Of a DNA stretch of 64,000 bases, positions 1-11,690 are shown in pieces; the stretch's first letter is position 1; each line of letters starts with the position of its first letter. The position numbers and the translations under genes were made by a program. Source of the stretch: Epiperipatus broadwayi (Eukaryota > Onychophora > Udeonychophora > Euonychophora > Peripatidae). The stretch spans positions 577,001 to 641,000 of the forward strand of contig JAQFVV010006221.1 of assembly GCA_028023455.1 (NCBI GenBank), read 5' to 3'. The notes below the pieces were generated by a model. The model had not been told where the DNA came from. It did not search any database and was given only the letters and a program-made list of their open reading frames with translations.

Positions 1-97
1 TACACTATTGTGAAAAGATTATAAATTTAATAAAGTATTATTTCTTAGTAGTGCTCTAGACCAGATCAGTCATATTCATAGAACTACGGTAAGTTTA

Positions 98-446
98 TAT
101 AAATAGAATTTATAAGTTAATAATTTATATTTACCATTTATGTGCTAATGCAATGCACGAATCTTACTTGTTTATTGCATTGGTGTTATTTGCAATAAAC
201 TATGCCTTTTTATATTTTCTTTTTCAATCATTGCACTTAGTGCAAATGACTTTAATATTATGAAGTCTGGCCACAATTTCAATCCTCTTAATATGAAAAT
301 CGTTTGCACTGCATGCAATAGTCGAAAAAGAAAATCTAAGAGGTATGGTTTATTGCAAATAACATCAATGCAAAAACAAGAAAGACTCGTGCATTTCATA
401 ATCACGTAAATATATATAAATTATTAACTTACAAATCCTATTTATA
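98..446. repeat. 349-bp near-palindromic fold-back element
   Basis: The left arm (about 98-265) is the reverse complement of the right arm (about 288-446), with a loop near 266-287. Matching blocks on both sides include TTGCAATAAAC, TGCACGA and AAGTTAATAATTTATAT. The sequence would fold into one long hairpin, as expected of a fold-back MITE. The open frame at 172-405 on the minus strand is a by-product of the palindrome. Confidence 0.8.
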
Positions 447-2112
447 ATTATAAACATGCGATTTTTTTTCCGCAAGCGTTAGTGAAGCTGTAATTATACT
501 ATAATGTTTAATATGCATGATTAGTGCTTTTGGGATTTAGTATTTAAATCTCATACTCATAGCTTTACGAAGGAAGACTGCTGTGATTTATTGTACACAT
601 ATGCAAATGAGCTTGGATTTTTAATTATATAAACTTACACCAGTTTTAAGAATATGACCGACATGGTCAAAAGCAATACTTAGAAATAATATTTCATTGA
701 ATTTATAGTCTTTACAGAATAGTGTACCTTTACTATTATTTTTATATTCCATCAGACTATTAATTAGATAGTGGATATATCATCCAAATATAACTTGTGA
801 AAGATGAGAATAGTTTTTTTCATGTTTGCATGCTTAAATTAAAAAAATAAAATCTATAAATTTATTATCAGGCAGTTTTATAACTCAAAGTTAGTCTTGT
901 AATATATTATAAAGCAGGATTTTTTTTCTCTTTGATGAGACCATTTCTATTTTTTCTCATGACTCAATATATTTTCAAACAATTTATAGAACTATAATAT
1001 ATGACTATCACATTATTAAAGAAACTGCTCTTTCTGTGAGAAGTCACATTTCAAAATTCTACTGCATTTCATTTCCAATTAATGTTCTCTCTTCAATAGA
1101 AATGGTCACTGAGACAATCTGCTCATGATTACTGATTTCTCTCTTCAATGTAAAATAAAAATATGATAGAAAATATCTGATGTTATAGCTAGTCAAAAAT
1201 GAACATGAAGATTCTAATTACAGAAAAAAAAAAAGTTAATGATGAATTTTGTGATTATATAAACATATCAGTACCATAAATATGTTCATATATATCATAT
1301 AATGATCTTTTAGACTATTTTAAAATCCATGATGACCTATTAAAAACAAATCTTTCACTTAGTTTCTATGTGTAATAAAATAATACACTTTCTCTTACGC
1401 CACAAACTTCTATTTAATAGTTATTAACTATTATTAGTGATTTTACAATTATTATAACCATTTTGTCAAGCAATATGTAACTCTTGAATTATCTAGCTAC
1501 TGTTATTAAAGTGAATTTTATTAAATAAAATTTGAGAAATATATTCACAAATAAAGGTAAAACTGCTAGTAACTTTATAAAAAAATCATTAATAAATTGG
1601 ATATAAAATAATTGGTATCCAGTAAACAATAGCATCTCAATACAATAAATCATTCCTATTCTTAGATATTGCCATGAAAAAGTTCAGCTTGCTTTTAATT
1701 AATGCTATTGTTAACATTAATGCACAGTGATAAATGTTTAAATCAATTAAAATGCATTTTCAATGTATTCTTTTGTTTAACTTATCTTGTAACTGAATTT
1801 TCACCCACTTATCAATTTCTGATCTATTTGAAACTTTTCATATATATGTATTTCTGATAATATATATATATTTTTAGAATTTGCAAATAATTTTAGTAAA
1901 AAATTAATGAAAAATTTAAATTTTTAACTTAATATGGGATTCGATACTCTTTAAGATATCACTACTATTAGTGGTATTAAACTGTATTTAAGCTTTCTTC
2001 ATTCCTAATTTCTGAACTATATAAAAATAAAAATAAACATTTTTATTAAGTTAAAAGCATTTTTAAAAATGGACTAAAAATAAGTTTTCTTCCACTTTCA
2101 CAATATCTTTGA
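447..2112. other. AT-rich intron/intergenic DNA, nothing recognised
   Basis: No gene-like frame, splice-supported exon or clear repeat is seen. It is probably part of an AMFR intron. Confidence 0.5.
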
Positions 2113-2194
2113 CCAAAAATAAAAGCATACAGCACTTGCGTTCGGAAATATTCTTGGATTTTTAAATACGAGTGCTGCATGTTTTTATTTTTAG
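2113..2194. repeat. 82-bp hairpin repeat
   Basis: A left arm of about 28 bp (CCAAAAATAAAAGCATACAG...) pairs imperfectly with the right arm ending ATGTTTTTATTTTTAG. It looks like a very short fold-back element. Confidence 0.6.
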
Positions 2195-2436
2195 TTGCAT
2201 AATATCAAAAACACTGTGACAACTAAAGAAAATTATATATTTTTTCTACTATTATATAACCATTTCCAAAATTATAGATTCAGTCATAGAAAGTTGATAC
2301 ATAATTTAAACACTTATTACATGTTTTTCTTTGCTTTTTAATTAAGTTATGAAGGCACGACATTAACTATTTAAATTTTTTTACTGATTTCTTGCTTAAC
2401 CTAACAGGACAGAATATTATTTTATGTTTAATACTT

Positions 2437-3146
2437 CATATATATAAACAAATACACCAAACTTCTTTTTTTTTTAAAACTTGTTTTTTTATATGACTAT
2501 TATAAAAATAAAATAACACACCAACATTTTGACTATTTATATTCTAGTCTTTTTCAAAGACCACTAAAATATAAAAATATATAATAATAAATATATAACA
2601 TATTCCAAACAAATCCCAAAACATAAAAAAAACTAAAAAATTGTCTTTACCTTTTCTATTACAAACAATCTCAAAACTTTAACAAATTTTTTACATTTAT
2701 GTACCCATCCAAAAATACCCTAAAAACATTTAATTAACAAATCTATTTCATTTATATGAGATATTAATGATTTGTTGTAGGGATCTTATTTTTAAATATG
2801 GGGATACTTTTTATAAACAAAAAGAGGGTTTAAGTATGGGTAATAATCTAAGTGATTTTTTTTGGCCGGAATATGTATGTAAAATTTCGAAAAACAATAT
2901 TTTCTTAGTAATAATAAACCAATTTTTATGTAAGATATGTTTATAATTATTTTATGGTATTTAACGGTAATAAAAGAAAAACAGATTTTTTTAAATAGAT
3001 TAATAGTAAAGAGGACAAAATTAAATAGAATTGAAAAAGACTATATTACACAATAGTCAAAATGTTAATGTTATTTTATTTTTATAACAGTCATATAAAA
3101 AAACAAGTTTTAAAACGAAGTATGATATATTCATTTATATATATGG
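2437..3146. repeat. Element with about 115-bp terminal inverted repeats
   Basis: Positions 2437-2560 are the imperfect reverse complement of 3030-3146; shared blocks are TTTTAAAACTTG, TTATATGACT, TTATAAAAATAAAATAAC and ATTTTGACTAT. The left interior (2521-2760) is poor in G. A sequence very like the left end recurs at 53391-53510, so this is a dispersed family. No transposase is seen, so it is non-autonomous. Confidence 0.7.
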
Positions 3147-5217
3147 AAAATTATGAACTATTTTTGAAAAGAAAAACTGTATAGCTGATATTTTAAATTT
3201 GTTAATGATTTATCTATTATTGGATGTTTCAACAAGCTCAAAAGTTTTGCTATCCCTAATTTATAGCATGTTCCTTTATTCAAAACTTTTCATATGAAGG
3301 TATATATATATGTTAATAATATTCTACAGTCACAGCCTAAGTTTTTTTTTTACTTCTTAGTGCTATAATTAATGGAACTGTTAATAATCATTTTTTCATA
3401 TGTATTTTTATTATGACATTGTAAAATATTTTTAAATTGACAACTAGTCAATTCACAATTATTAAAATTTACTCTATAATAAAATTTCAAGATTTTTTTA
3501 ATAGTTCACTTTTTTTTATAAAAAATGACAATTGTTAACTTGATAAATAGTACAAAAACAAACCGTAAAGAATTTATTCAAACTATGAAGAAAATACTCA
3601 AATACATAAAATATTAAATTTTCAAATTCAGAATAAAACTTATCTATAATAAGAACTTTGGTTCATGAAATGCATCAATGCTTTTGAAACTAATCATTAT
3701 CTAGGAATCTGACATATTTGTTAGATGGAGTTATCAGGAAACAATGCAATTTAAATGCAATTATTGCTTTTTAAAAAGATTTTCACTTCTGATAAAATAG
3801 TTCATGAAATTGTTACACATCTTTTTTATCTACCAAAGGTAAATTTGAAATATGTTATGATTATATGTGCCTGTCAACATGATTTTAAGAATGTTGATTT
3901 CTTTTAAACAAGTATACTTGGTTCCCACTAGCTAAGAACAAAAAGCCTAATTTCTTTAGAATTATACACATGAAGAGTTTGATGTTGTGTTCTTCAATGA
4001 CATTGGTGTTAGACTTTGTAATAATGAACGCGCTTTTTGCTTATTTGATAAGGCAGAAAATTAGTTTACATTTATCATTGTTGGTAGTTCACCAAATCAA
4101 AATTTAAATTATTTCTAAATTATATAATTTGTATTTGCATATTGATTTTATTGGCCAAGAAAATTACAAAATGTTTTATTTTGTTATCAACATTAATTAA
4201 ATTTTTTATCATCTTGAAAAACTATTAACTGGTAATGAATCATAATACTTTAATTTCAGAAAAATATCTTTTATTCTTAATTTGCAAAGATTATTTTTAC
4301 TATTAGATGTTGTCAAGACATCATTGACTCCTACCACTGAGGACCTTCAAAAGCACATTTAATATTATGATGAAAAGGTCTATCCATCTCATTTCAGCTC
4401 ATTCTTTCTTTTAACCACCACACAGAAAATCATACATTCTTCTAATGAATTAGATTAACTTATATGACCAAAATATCAGCTGCAAAAGAGTATAAGTTTA
4501 ATCTAATCCATTTTTTCATATTTTTGCTATCCATTTAAAAAAGTTTTAATCAACATAGTAATTTAAAAGCATCATTATTTCCCCTATCATTCGGATTAGT
4601 ATTCAATTTATGTATCCAAAATTCACAAGTGATATCATAACCTGAGCAATTCTGATTTTCGTTTTTAAAAATATATCCCAACAATTTCCATTTTTTATTG
4701 CAAATCTGCCCAATGATAGTTTGGATCAAATATGTAGTCTGCTGAATACTTTATCTTTGTATGAAGTATTCTAGATTGCAAAAATTGTCAATTTTTATAT
4801 CATCAATTTTTAAGTTGATAAGTTTTGCCTGTTTTAATTTTTAAGTTGGCTGTTGTTTCTTTAATAATAATAAAAAATATTTCGGGCGCAAAAAATAATA
4901 AATTTAGATTTGTTTTATCAATATTCACTGCTCGAAGGCGGATGAAGTAACAAGGAAATAAAATATTAGAGCCAAGCGATAACATTTGAACATCGTTGTA
5001 CGTCATTTCTTAATATTTATTTATTTTTACATTTCAGTTTTAGAGAAGTCTACAAACATATATACCCTTTTCTAATTACTTAAAACAAATGAAAAATAAA
5101 TAATAATGTACAACTTATTTACGTATGTCCTTTACATTAAAACCATAATAAGAATGATATAAAATTTCAAAAGACAATACACGCCTATAAAGAAGATTCA
5201 TATGAAATTTCGCTTAC
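3147..5217. other. AMFR first intron, nothing else recognised
   Basis: This follows the AMFR exon 1 donor on the minus strand. It is AT-rich, with a small hairpin at about 4449-4510 (ATTAGATTAACTTATA against TATAAGTTTAATCTAAT). I looked for the second AMFR exon on the minus strand and saw no matching frame. The open frame at 4803-5006 resembles no AMFR region. Confidence 0.5.
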
Positions 5218-5460
5218 CCAAACACACCACGGTTCTTCAATCATAAATTGAATTATGTCCAGTACTCTAGATATCCCTTCATTTTTTGTTATATTTAAGG
5301 ACGTTTCAGATGAAATACTTCCCGTATTATTTACTTTCCAATTTGGGTCTCTAGTAGTGTGGCAAGCATAAAATAAAGCAGTCGACAAAAGGCCTACACT
5401 GGCAGCTAAGTAAGCTTGTAAATTTGGCATTGGAAGTCGATCCAAAAAGACAACGGGCAT
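5218..5460 (-). CDS. AMFR: AMFR/gp78 E3 ubiquitin ligase, first coding exon (partial gene)
   Basis: The exon encodes 81 residues that match the amino end of AMFR (gp78), an endoplasmic-reticulum multi-pass RING E3 ligase used in ER-associated degradation. The start MPVVFLDRLPMPNLQAY lines up with the family start (human begins MPLLFLERFPWPSL). A hydrophobic segment at about residues 14-33 is the expected first membrane span. After a variable, Ser/Thr/Asn-rich loop, the end ISRVLDIIQFM...EPWCVW matches the family's region before the second span. The ATG at 5460 is chosen because family members begin there; the in-frame TTG at 5472 is less likely. The exon ends phase 0 at a canonical donor (GTAAGC, first base at 5217), the same place as in human, recalled from knowledge. 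The later membrane spans, RING, CUE and VCP-binding parts are not seen between 1 and 5217, so they probably lie outside the window. GINS3 diverges from it 463 bp away. Confidence 0.87.
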
Positions 5461-5923
5461 GACGACAGTCAATATTAAAAAAAAAAAAATCAGAAAATAA
5501 TAATTGAAAAAAAAAACAACTAATTACAAAATAATAACATTTGAAAATACGTTTACTGATGATAGATCTAAAAAGCTGACAGTCACGTAATACAAACGAA
5601 GGATTTGGCGCATCCGAATTATTTTATTTTTACAGTAAAAAATTACTCCCTTTAATGTTATATTAATTTCGTTAAATTTCGTAACGACTATAGAAATATA
5701 CAAATTTAAATATTATATTTACTGTAGTTTTCTTTGTTTAATATTTATTCTTTATTTATTTTTATCTTATTTTTTTGTTTTATTTTAAAAAATGATTGGA
5801 ACTTTGCGAATGAATACAAAAGGAGAAATTCATGTTAATCTCGTTTATATCGTTATTCTCGTGGTTTAGCGGATGTTTTAAACTAAGTAACTTAATATTG
5901 TACATTATTTCACTTTTCATAAA
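5461..5923. promoter_or_regulatory. Putative bidirectional promoter between AMFR and GINS3
   Basis: This 463-bp interval separates the two divergent start codons and must hold both 5' untranslated regions and at least one promoter. A perfect E2F consensus octamer, TTTGGCGC, lies at 5604-5611, and a CRE/PAR-bZIP-like TCACGTAA lies at 5583-5590. I see no convincing TATA box at a sensible distance from either ATG. GINS subunit genes are known E2F targets in animals, which makes the E2F-type site plausible for GINS3. Transcription start sites cannot be placed from sequence alone. Confidence 0.6.
5604..5611 (+). promoter_or_regulatory. E2F-type binding site (TTTGGCGC)
   Basis: The octamer fits the E2F consensus TTTSSCGC exactly and sits in a local patch richer in C and G than its surroundings. 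It lies about 313 bp upstream of the GINS3 ATG and about 144 bp upstream of the AMFR ATG. Replication genes, including GINS subunits, are typical E2F targets; binding here is inference. Confidence 0.5.
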
Positions 5924-6041
5924 ATGTTTTGTCAAGGAATTAAATCTGGATTATCGAATACAAATTATTTCAGTATAGATGACATTTTTACAACTCAAGA
6001 ACGTGTACCTTGTAGCTTTCAAGTTTCTTTTGTCGGTTTAG
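5924..6041 (+). CDS. GINS3: GINS3/PSF3 replication complex subunit, coding exon 1
   Basis: The exon gives 39 codons plus one base and matches the amino end of PSF3, a subunit of the GINS complex. GINS joins MCM2-7 and CDC45 in the replicative CMG helicase in the nucleus. The motif YFSIDDIFTTQERVPCSF corresponds to the family's start (human ...FLSLDDILMSHEKLPV), and the exon ends SFVGLG, matching the family's PRLGF junction. The donor is a strong GGTAAAT with the intron starting at 6042, leaving phase 1; the single G joins GC at 14691 to make glycine. The ATG at 5924 is preceded by ATAAA and gives a protein start of about the usual length. Reading on past the donor gives a hydrophobic run ending at a stop at 6160, which is intron translation and not protein. 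Confidence 0.85.
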
Positions 6042-6901
6042 GTAAATGTTTAGATGTCTTTGTAATTATTTTCGTATCTTTATTAATAATAAATATTTTC
6101 ATTCCTAAATTTGTATCTGAAATAAGCACTATAATTAAAAAAAAAAAAACCTGCCTATAATCATATAACTGATATCGAAGTAAATGATTTGTGCTTTTTT
6201 TTTTTTTGACGTAATATGCATTCATATTTACGAAAATGTATATTGTTCAAATACTGAAATTCTAAGATAAATTGTATTTAGGGATATCTTACAATGGCAA
6301 TCTTTCAACAATAATCATTAAATATTAGTTGTTTTTCGTCAGATGCCCATCTGAAAAGTTTTCGAACATAATTGAATTAATACTGTGTTTAATTAGAAAT
6401 ATTTGGTAATCTTTAAATATATGACTTGAAGAAAACATTCTCTGCAATTTGACTTCGTTATCCCATTTTTAATATTCTATAAATTTTACAAGCGCAGTGT
6501 TTATATAGAAGGTAACAAACAAACTACACTGCGCCTTTTTCAAATAAGATGATAAAACTGTAAGCGTACTCTCGCCCCAGACAAGATAAAGTCTTTAAGG
6601 AAATAAGAGCAGCCGTCTTACTTCCCAACGCACGTGATAATTTATGAGCCAATATTAAGTGTTTAGAAGTGAGAGCATGAATATATAAATCATTCACTTT
6701 AAATCCATTTCTTAATTTAATATTCTTATCCCATTTTTGTGGACAATAACCGTAAATGATCTTTTACAGTTTTGCATTTTAATTTTTGCTATAAAAACAA
6801 AATATGTTAATGAAATAGGTGCATAAGGATAATTGCAATTCAAAGTGCTCCAGTAGGTATAATAGTAATAAAATGTTCTCTATGATGTATTAACTGAAAC
6901 A

Positions 6902-7328
6902 CAGGCTTATAATATACCTGTGTCTGTATATTTAATATATAGGGTATATGAGCACAGACTTTCAGGTGACCCATCACTCTCCACTCTATCTAATAACACT
7001 GATACACTCAAGCACATATATGCTGAAAAGATAAATAATCACCAATATTCGTATTTCATGCTAAACCAGCAAGGGTGTAGTAGATTGGAGCCTGTCCATT
7101 AAAGTATGAAGATTGTCTATCTTAATATATATCTGAGCACTTATAGTATATATGTGTGGGAGATGATAATCGGGACCAACTGATGATTGCTGGTTTAGCA
7201 TGAAATACGTATATTGGTGATTATTTATCTTTTCAGCATATATGTGCTTGAGTGTATCAGTGTTATTAGATAGAGTGGAGAGTGATGGGTCATCTGAAAG
7301 TCTGTGCTCATATACCCTATATATGATG
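6902..7328. repeat. Snap-back MITE copy with inverted duplication of one end
   Basis: Positions about 6934-7071 are the reverse complement of about 7188-7325 with few mismatches (blocks such as GGGTATATGAGCACAGACTT and CATGCTAAACCAGCAA). Read on the minus strand, 7325 back to 7080 is colinear with 25561-25815, the larger copy of this family. The left arm is therefore an extra inverted copy of the family's first 140 bp or so. A short palindrome ACACAGG...CCTGTGT sits at about 6900-6922. Confidence 0.75.
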
Positions 7329-8038
7329 TATTATTACCTTACGTTTTTTTTTTTTGCATTGCTTAATTCAATTAATATCAACGTTAATCACTTTCTTTAA
7401 TAATACATTCAGAAATCGTATATAGTAATTTAAAGAGACGGTTCCATCCTCACGCTTTACTTGCCAGTACTTCAGATTTGCTCATATATAAGCATTTGAG
7501 TCGTAGGAATAAGAGGATTCCTTTTATTCCTGCATAAATACTATATCTTGTATTGGTGAGAAAGTATTCATTTATTATTAACACTCGCAAAGCATATGCA
7601 CAATTAGCTTAAAAGGCTGATATTTGAATGTTTAATAATACATTGTAGAAGTAATAAAGGAAGTGTTAATATTGATATTAATTTAAAAAAAATGTTTATA
7701 GTAAAATTCTGCTTTCGATGAACAATCAGTAAATGATAAATGATTAGGGTATTTTTAAGCAATAGACAATCCTAAACATTATTTACCATTTCTTAAAATT
7801 TATCTACATAAGTGTATGGAGAGTTTTGCCTATGTTAATAACAGTTATGTGCTAGCATAAGAAATGGTGATCATGTGATGTTTAGTGGTTTAACACCAAT
7901 CCTGCCTAATAGGATAGTGGTGGCTATGGTTGTTAAAGAGCCAAAGACACCAAAATGTATGGGTGCTGAACTGAGTTCAGACCCATATGACTATATACGC
8001 TATTGAGCTTAAATTGAAAATATTGTGTTTTCAATTTA

Positions 8039-8338
8039 TTCTCATAGTTTTGAAGTTAAGCAGGGATAAAAGGTGGCTGCTAGAGGGTTGCATTAGATCC
8101 TAAGATCTAGGTGCAGTGCTCTCAGATCTAAAACTCCTCACAGATGAAGACCACAGGCCAGAAATTAGTCTGGAGATATTGGATAAGTAGGTACTAGATG
8201 GGGATTTTATGCACAAGCCTTCTGGCATCCTTTGATTACTCTGGTTGGCACCGAGTGGCACTACTGTAAGCCTTCTGGTATCCATTGATTACTCTGGTTG
8301 GCACCGAGTGGCACTACTGTATGCCTGTGTTAATAACA
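8039..8338 (+). repeat. Repeat-B copy 1 with tandem 53-bp end duplication
   Basis: It shares with five other places in the window the blocks GATCCTAAGATCTAGGTGCAG, CTCAGATC, GATATTGGAT and ATTGATTACTCTGG. Its 3' unit is present twice in tandem, at 8215-8267 and 8268-8320. About 50 bp following it (8321-8375) resembles 7828-7880 upstream (both contain GTTAATAACA and TAAGAAATGGT). The block is therefore flanked by diverged direct repeats. Confidence 0.7.
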
Positions 8339-9099
8339 ATTATGTGTTAGCGTAAGAAATGGTAATCATGTGGTATTGTGTGTTCATAATTTCCATCTCA
8401 ATGCCACCAATAGGGATAGTTTTTAGATAATTGCAATTTACAGAAGAACGATATTGAATGTTGATTGAAACTAAAAAAATTAATGTTGGAAAAAATTCAA
8501 CCTTCAAATAAAATTTGTAAAGTTGAAAAATAAATAATTAAGCATATATATATATATAAACAAAGAAATATATTACAAAAAAATAAAAAATTTACATAAT
8601 TCAAATTTTAGTTAACAAAATTTCCATAGAAATTTTACTCCTTTTATAACTATAATATTTGCTGTTAATTAAGATATAATTGTTACTTTAAGAAGTATTA
8701 ATATATAAAAAGTTGATGACCTTTAATCTATGGCCACATATTTAGAAAATGTATATAGGTTAATTTTAGGAACTGATATCCATTGGGGGGGGGGGCTCCA
8801 GGCTCTTAGCCAAAGTCCATAGAAATATATATTATATGTACTATATTGTAGATTTTATTCCTTTGTGATAGAATGGAAAGCAATTAATATGTGAACTTTA
8901 AAAAATGCATCTAAGTTACTGAACTATATGAATTTAAGCACATTTTAATGTAAAACTGCCTACATATAAGATTAATAAGTAAAGAAATAAATATGTAATT
9001 TTTTAAAAGTAAAGAATCATTATAAAATTCACTTGTTTTAATGACTAAAGAAATTTAATAAAAATATTAAATTTAACCTTTTTTTAGAAAAAAAGTGTA

Positions 9100-10260
9100 A
9101 ACCATTGTTGGGAACAGTTATCAATTTTTTTACATTTTGATTTTCTAAAAACCATTTGATGTTAATAAATTATAAATAAATCATACTGTCATTGCTTTTT
9201 ATTTTGAAAAAGTTATCTTTCTTGATTTTTCTCTGCAAAATCTTTTAGGATTTTGGCTTAAATGTAAAGAACTATTAATTTCAGATTTGATAAATATAAT
9301 TATCAAATTGTTCAAACATTCTTCCCGAATTTATAATTTCAAACAAGTTTTGATCAATCTAAGCTTTGAAAAATTCCTTGTCAGTAAAATCCAAAATATA
9401 ATATATAAATATGTTATAAGCAAGGAATTCAATCATTTTCTTAGGATTTGAATCTGTTGGTAGAATTAGCATGATACCATCTGTATCAACCAGTTTTGTG
9501 TTATTTTATGTACCATCTTGAAGTCAGACCATGTCATTTTTATAGCTCTATTTATCTTCTTATAGTATCAGGTTCTAAAAATTGCATTAAAAAATCGAAA
9601 TAAATTCTAAATGCTTTTTAGATGTTCATCTTATAGGTCAAGTATTTGTACTGATTTATTCATCATTTGATCAAAATTTTGCACCCTGAAGTCTGTTTTT
9701 GAATCAGACAAAGATTTATCTATAGATTCATATTTAATTTTTTTTTTCTTTACATAAATATTTACTCCAAGACTTGAATTTAGGCTCAATATCCAAATCT
9801 TTAGCAAGTTCATTTGTATCAATCAAAACTTTTGAAATAAAGAAAAATCCTGTAGCAATATTTATGTTATTATTCTGAAAGTTCTTACAAAATTCACTTG
9901 AAAGAATAAAAAATATCAAAAAGCTAGAAAGACCAAAAACTTGTAATTTTTTATTTGCTTGACTAACAATTCAAATCATTTTTGGCTTAAGTATTATTGG
10001 AGCTTTCTAATAATTCCTCTAGCAACAATCTGAATTCAATCATTCACTTCTTTAGTGATCTGTATATCTGTGTATTCAATCAGGCAATGACAAAAACCAT
10101 AGACCTGTCTTTTCATAAAAAATAAATAGGTTGGACAAATTCCTTGTATCACTAAGTACATTTTTTTTATCTTTATAAAATGTCATGATAGTGTAGAGAG
10201 CATTGATTTTGATAGCAATTTCATGTTCCCTGTCTCAAATCCTTGTTCCATTGTATTAGT
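9100..10260 (-). pseudogene. Degenerate hAT transposase relic (ZMYM1-like type)
   Basis: Two overlapping minus-strand frames (9919-9734 and 9822-9631) join by a frameshift into a stretch typical of hAT transposases of the ZMYM1/TTF-domain kind. A segment reading LAKDLDIEPKFK is followed by a Lys-rich run, then an acidic stretch and DFRVQNFDQMMNKSV. Families of this kind carry LA..L.IEP.FK, a basic run, and FRV.FF...LD. Fragments on both sides in shifting frames look like continuation of the same protein. Stops and frameshifts rule out function. The extent is approximate and the family call rests on pattern memory. Confidence 0.5.
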
Positions 10261-11348
10261 TTATTTTCATATTGTTTTTATAACTTTTTTTTAAAATAAT
10301 GTTTAAGAATTCTTTTTTTTTTTAGTAACTATTTATAAATTCTCATTTTTTTCATTAATGTTAAATCTGTAAAAAATGTTTTTCATCTGAGAGCAAAAAT
10401 AAACTAACTTTCGGGAAATGTTTCAATAAAAAAAATAATTTCATTTTGTAATTTTTAAATTAAATTGAAATTTTATCTCCTTTGCAAATAATATTCAAAT
10501 AAGTATTTATTATGAATCTCTATATTTACTTATAAAAAATTTCACAAATACAGAACAGAAACAATACACTTTAAACTGATTTAAGTCCACATGTAACATA
10601 AAGACTTTAAGTGGATAATCTATAATCTAATGAATGATTAATAAAAATTATTAATATTAAGACACTGTTTTGCACATAATTCTACAGTAGAAAAATGATG
10701 AGAGAATTACATTTTATTCTTTTTAAATGTATTAAATAGTAATTTTCAACCATTTAAAATATATATGTATACTTGCATTTTATTAAAACAAATGAGCACC
10801 GTTATTTATTTTCTTATTTTTATAAGTATTCGCTTTTATTAACACATCTCCATCAGTATAAATACTACCTGCCCTGAGGGAGCTAGCTAGTGATCGGGCT
10901 TCTGTTAGTGCACTACCGTCACTCTTATTTACCCATCAGTGTAATTTTATGTAAACCATAGGATATTGGTGCTTAGAATCAGATAATACTGATGTCCATA
11001 AATATGCTGATCGGGAAATATTAATTATAAATTTTGAAAGATTAATGCCGTGTATATATAAATATGTTCTTATTTATTTTGTTTTATGGGAGATGAGTTT
11101 TAGAATTACTTATCTTTAGGTCCATGGTGACTATACAGCCATCTCGGTAGATTAAAGATAATAAGTTTCATTCAGTAATAGATTTCATTAAGATATCGTA
11201 TGATCAACCAAATGTAGTTGGGTAGAAGCTATACCCCATTACAATATTATGTGGGTATCGATATCCAGATGTTCTCTATATGATTATTTGGATGATGTGA
11301 AGGTAAAGATCACTCTTAAAATTCACATACTTCATTTTAATTATATGA

Positions 11349-11690
11349 TAAATGTTTATTCACTTCCAAAGAAAGATTAATTTATGTAAACTTTTAAATA
11401 ATAAATGACTGAGCAATTCCTTCACTCTAGAGAGGCATATTCATAGCACTCAAACTCAATAGCTGATACTATTATTGATAGAAAATAACTTAAAAGTAAT
11501 TAATGCTTTCAACTTAGAAGTTCATATTTGTAGTGATCAAATTCAGCGGCTGCCACTATTATTGAAAGAATAGTGTCAGCCGTTGAGTTTGAGTACTATG
11601 AATATGATCTAGATTGAAAGCATTGCTCAATTATTTATTATTTAAAGTTTAAATAAATTAATCTTTTCTATGGAAATGAAATGCTAATTA
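11349..11690. repeat. Inverted-repeat (fold-back) element, about 340 bp
   Basis: The left arm (about 11349-11475) pairs with the right arm (about 11565-11690). Shared blocks are AAAGATTAATTTAT, AATAATAAATGACTGAGCAA against its complement, and ATAGCACTCAAACTCAA. The loop contains no frame of note. It is a probable non-autonomous DNA element. Confidence 0.7.

Noticed and set aside
172-405. 77-codon minus-strand frame
   Set aside because: It lies wholly inside the palindromic fold-back element and arises from its symmetry.
4803-5006. Minus-strand open frame next to AMFR exon 1, considered as AMFR exon 2
   Set aside because: Its residues do not resemble any AMFR membrane or RING region, and there is no fitting acceptor for the phase-0 junction.
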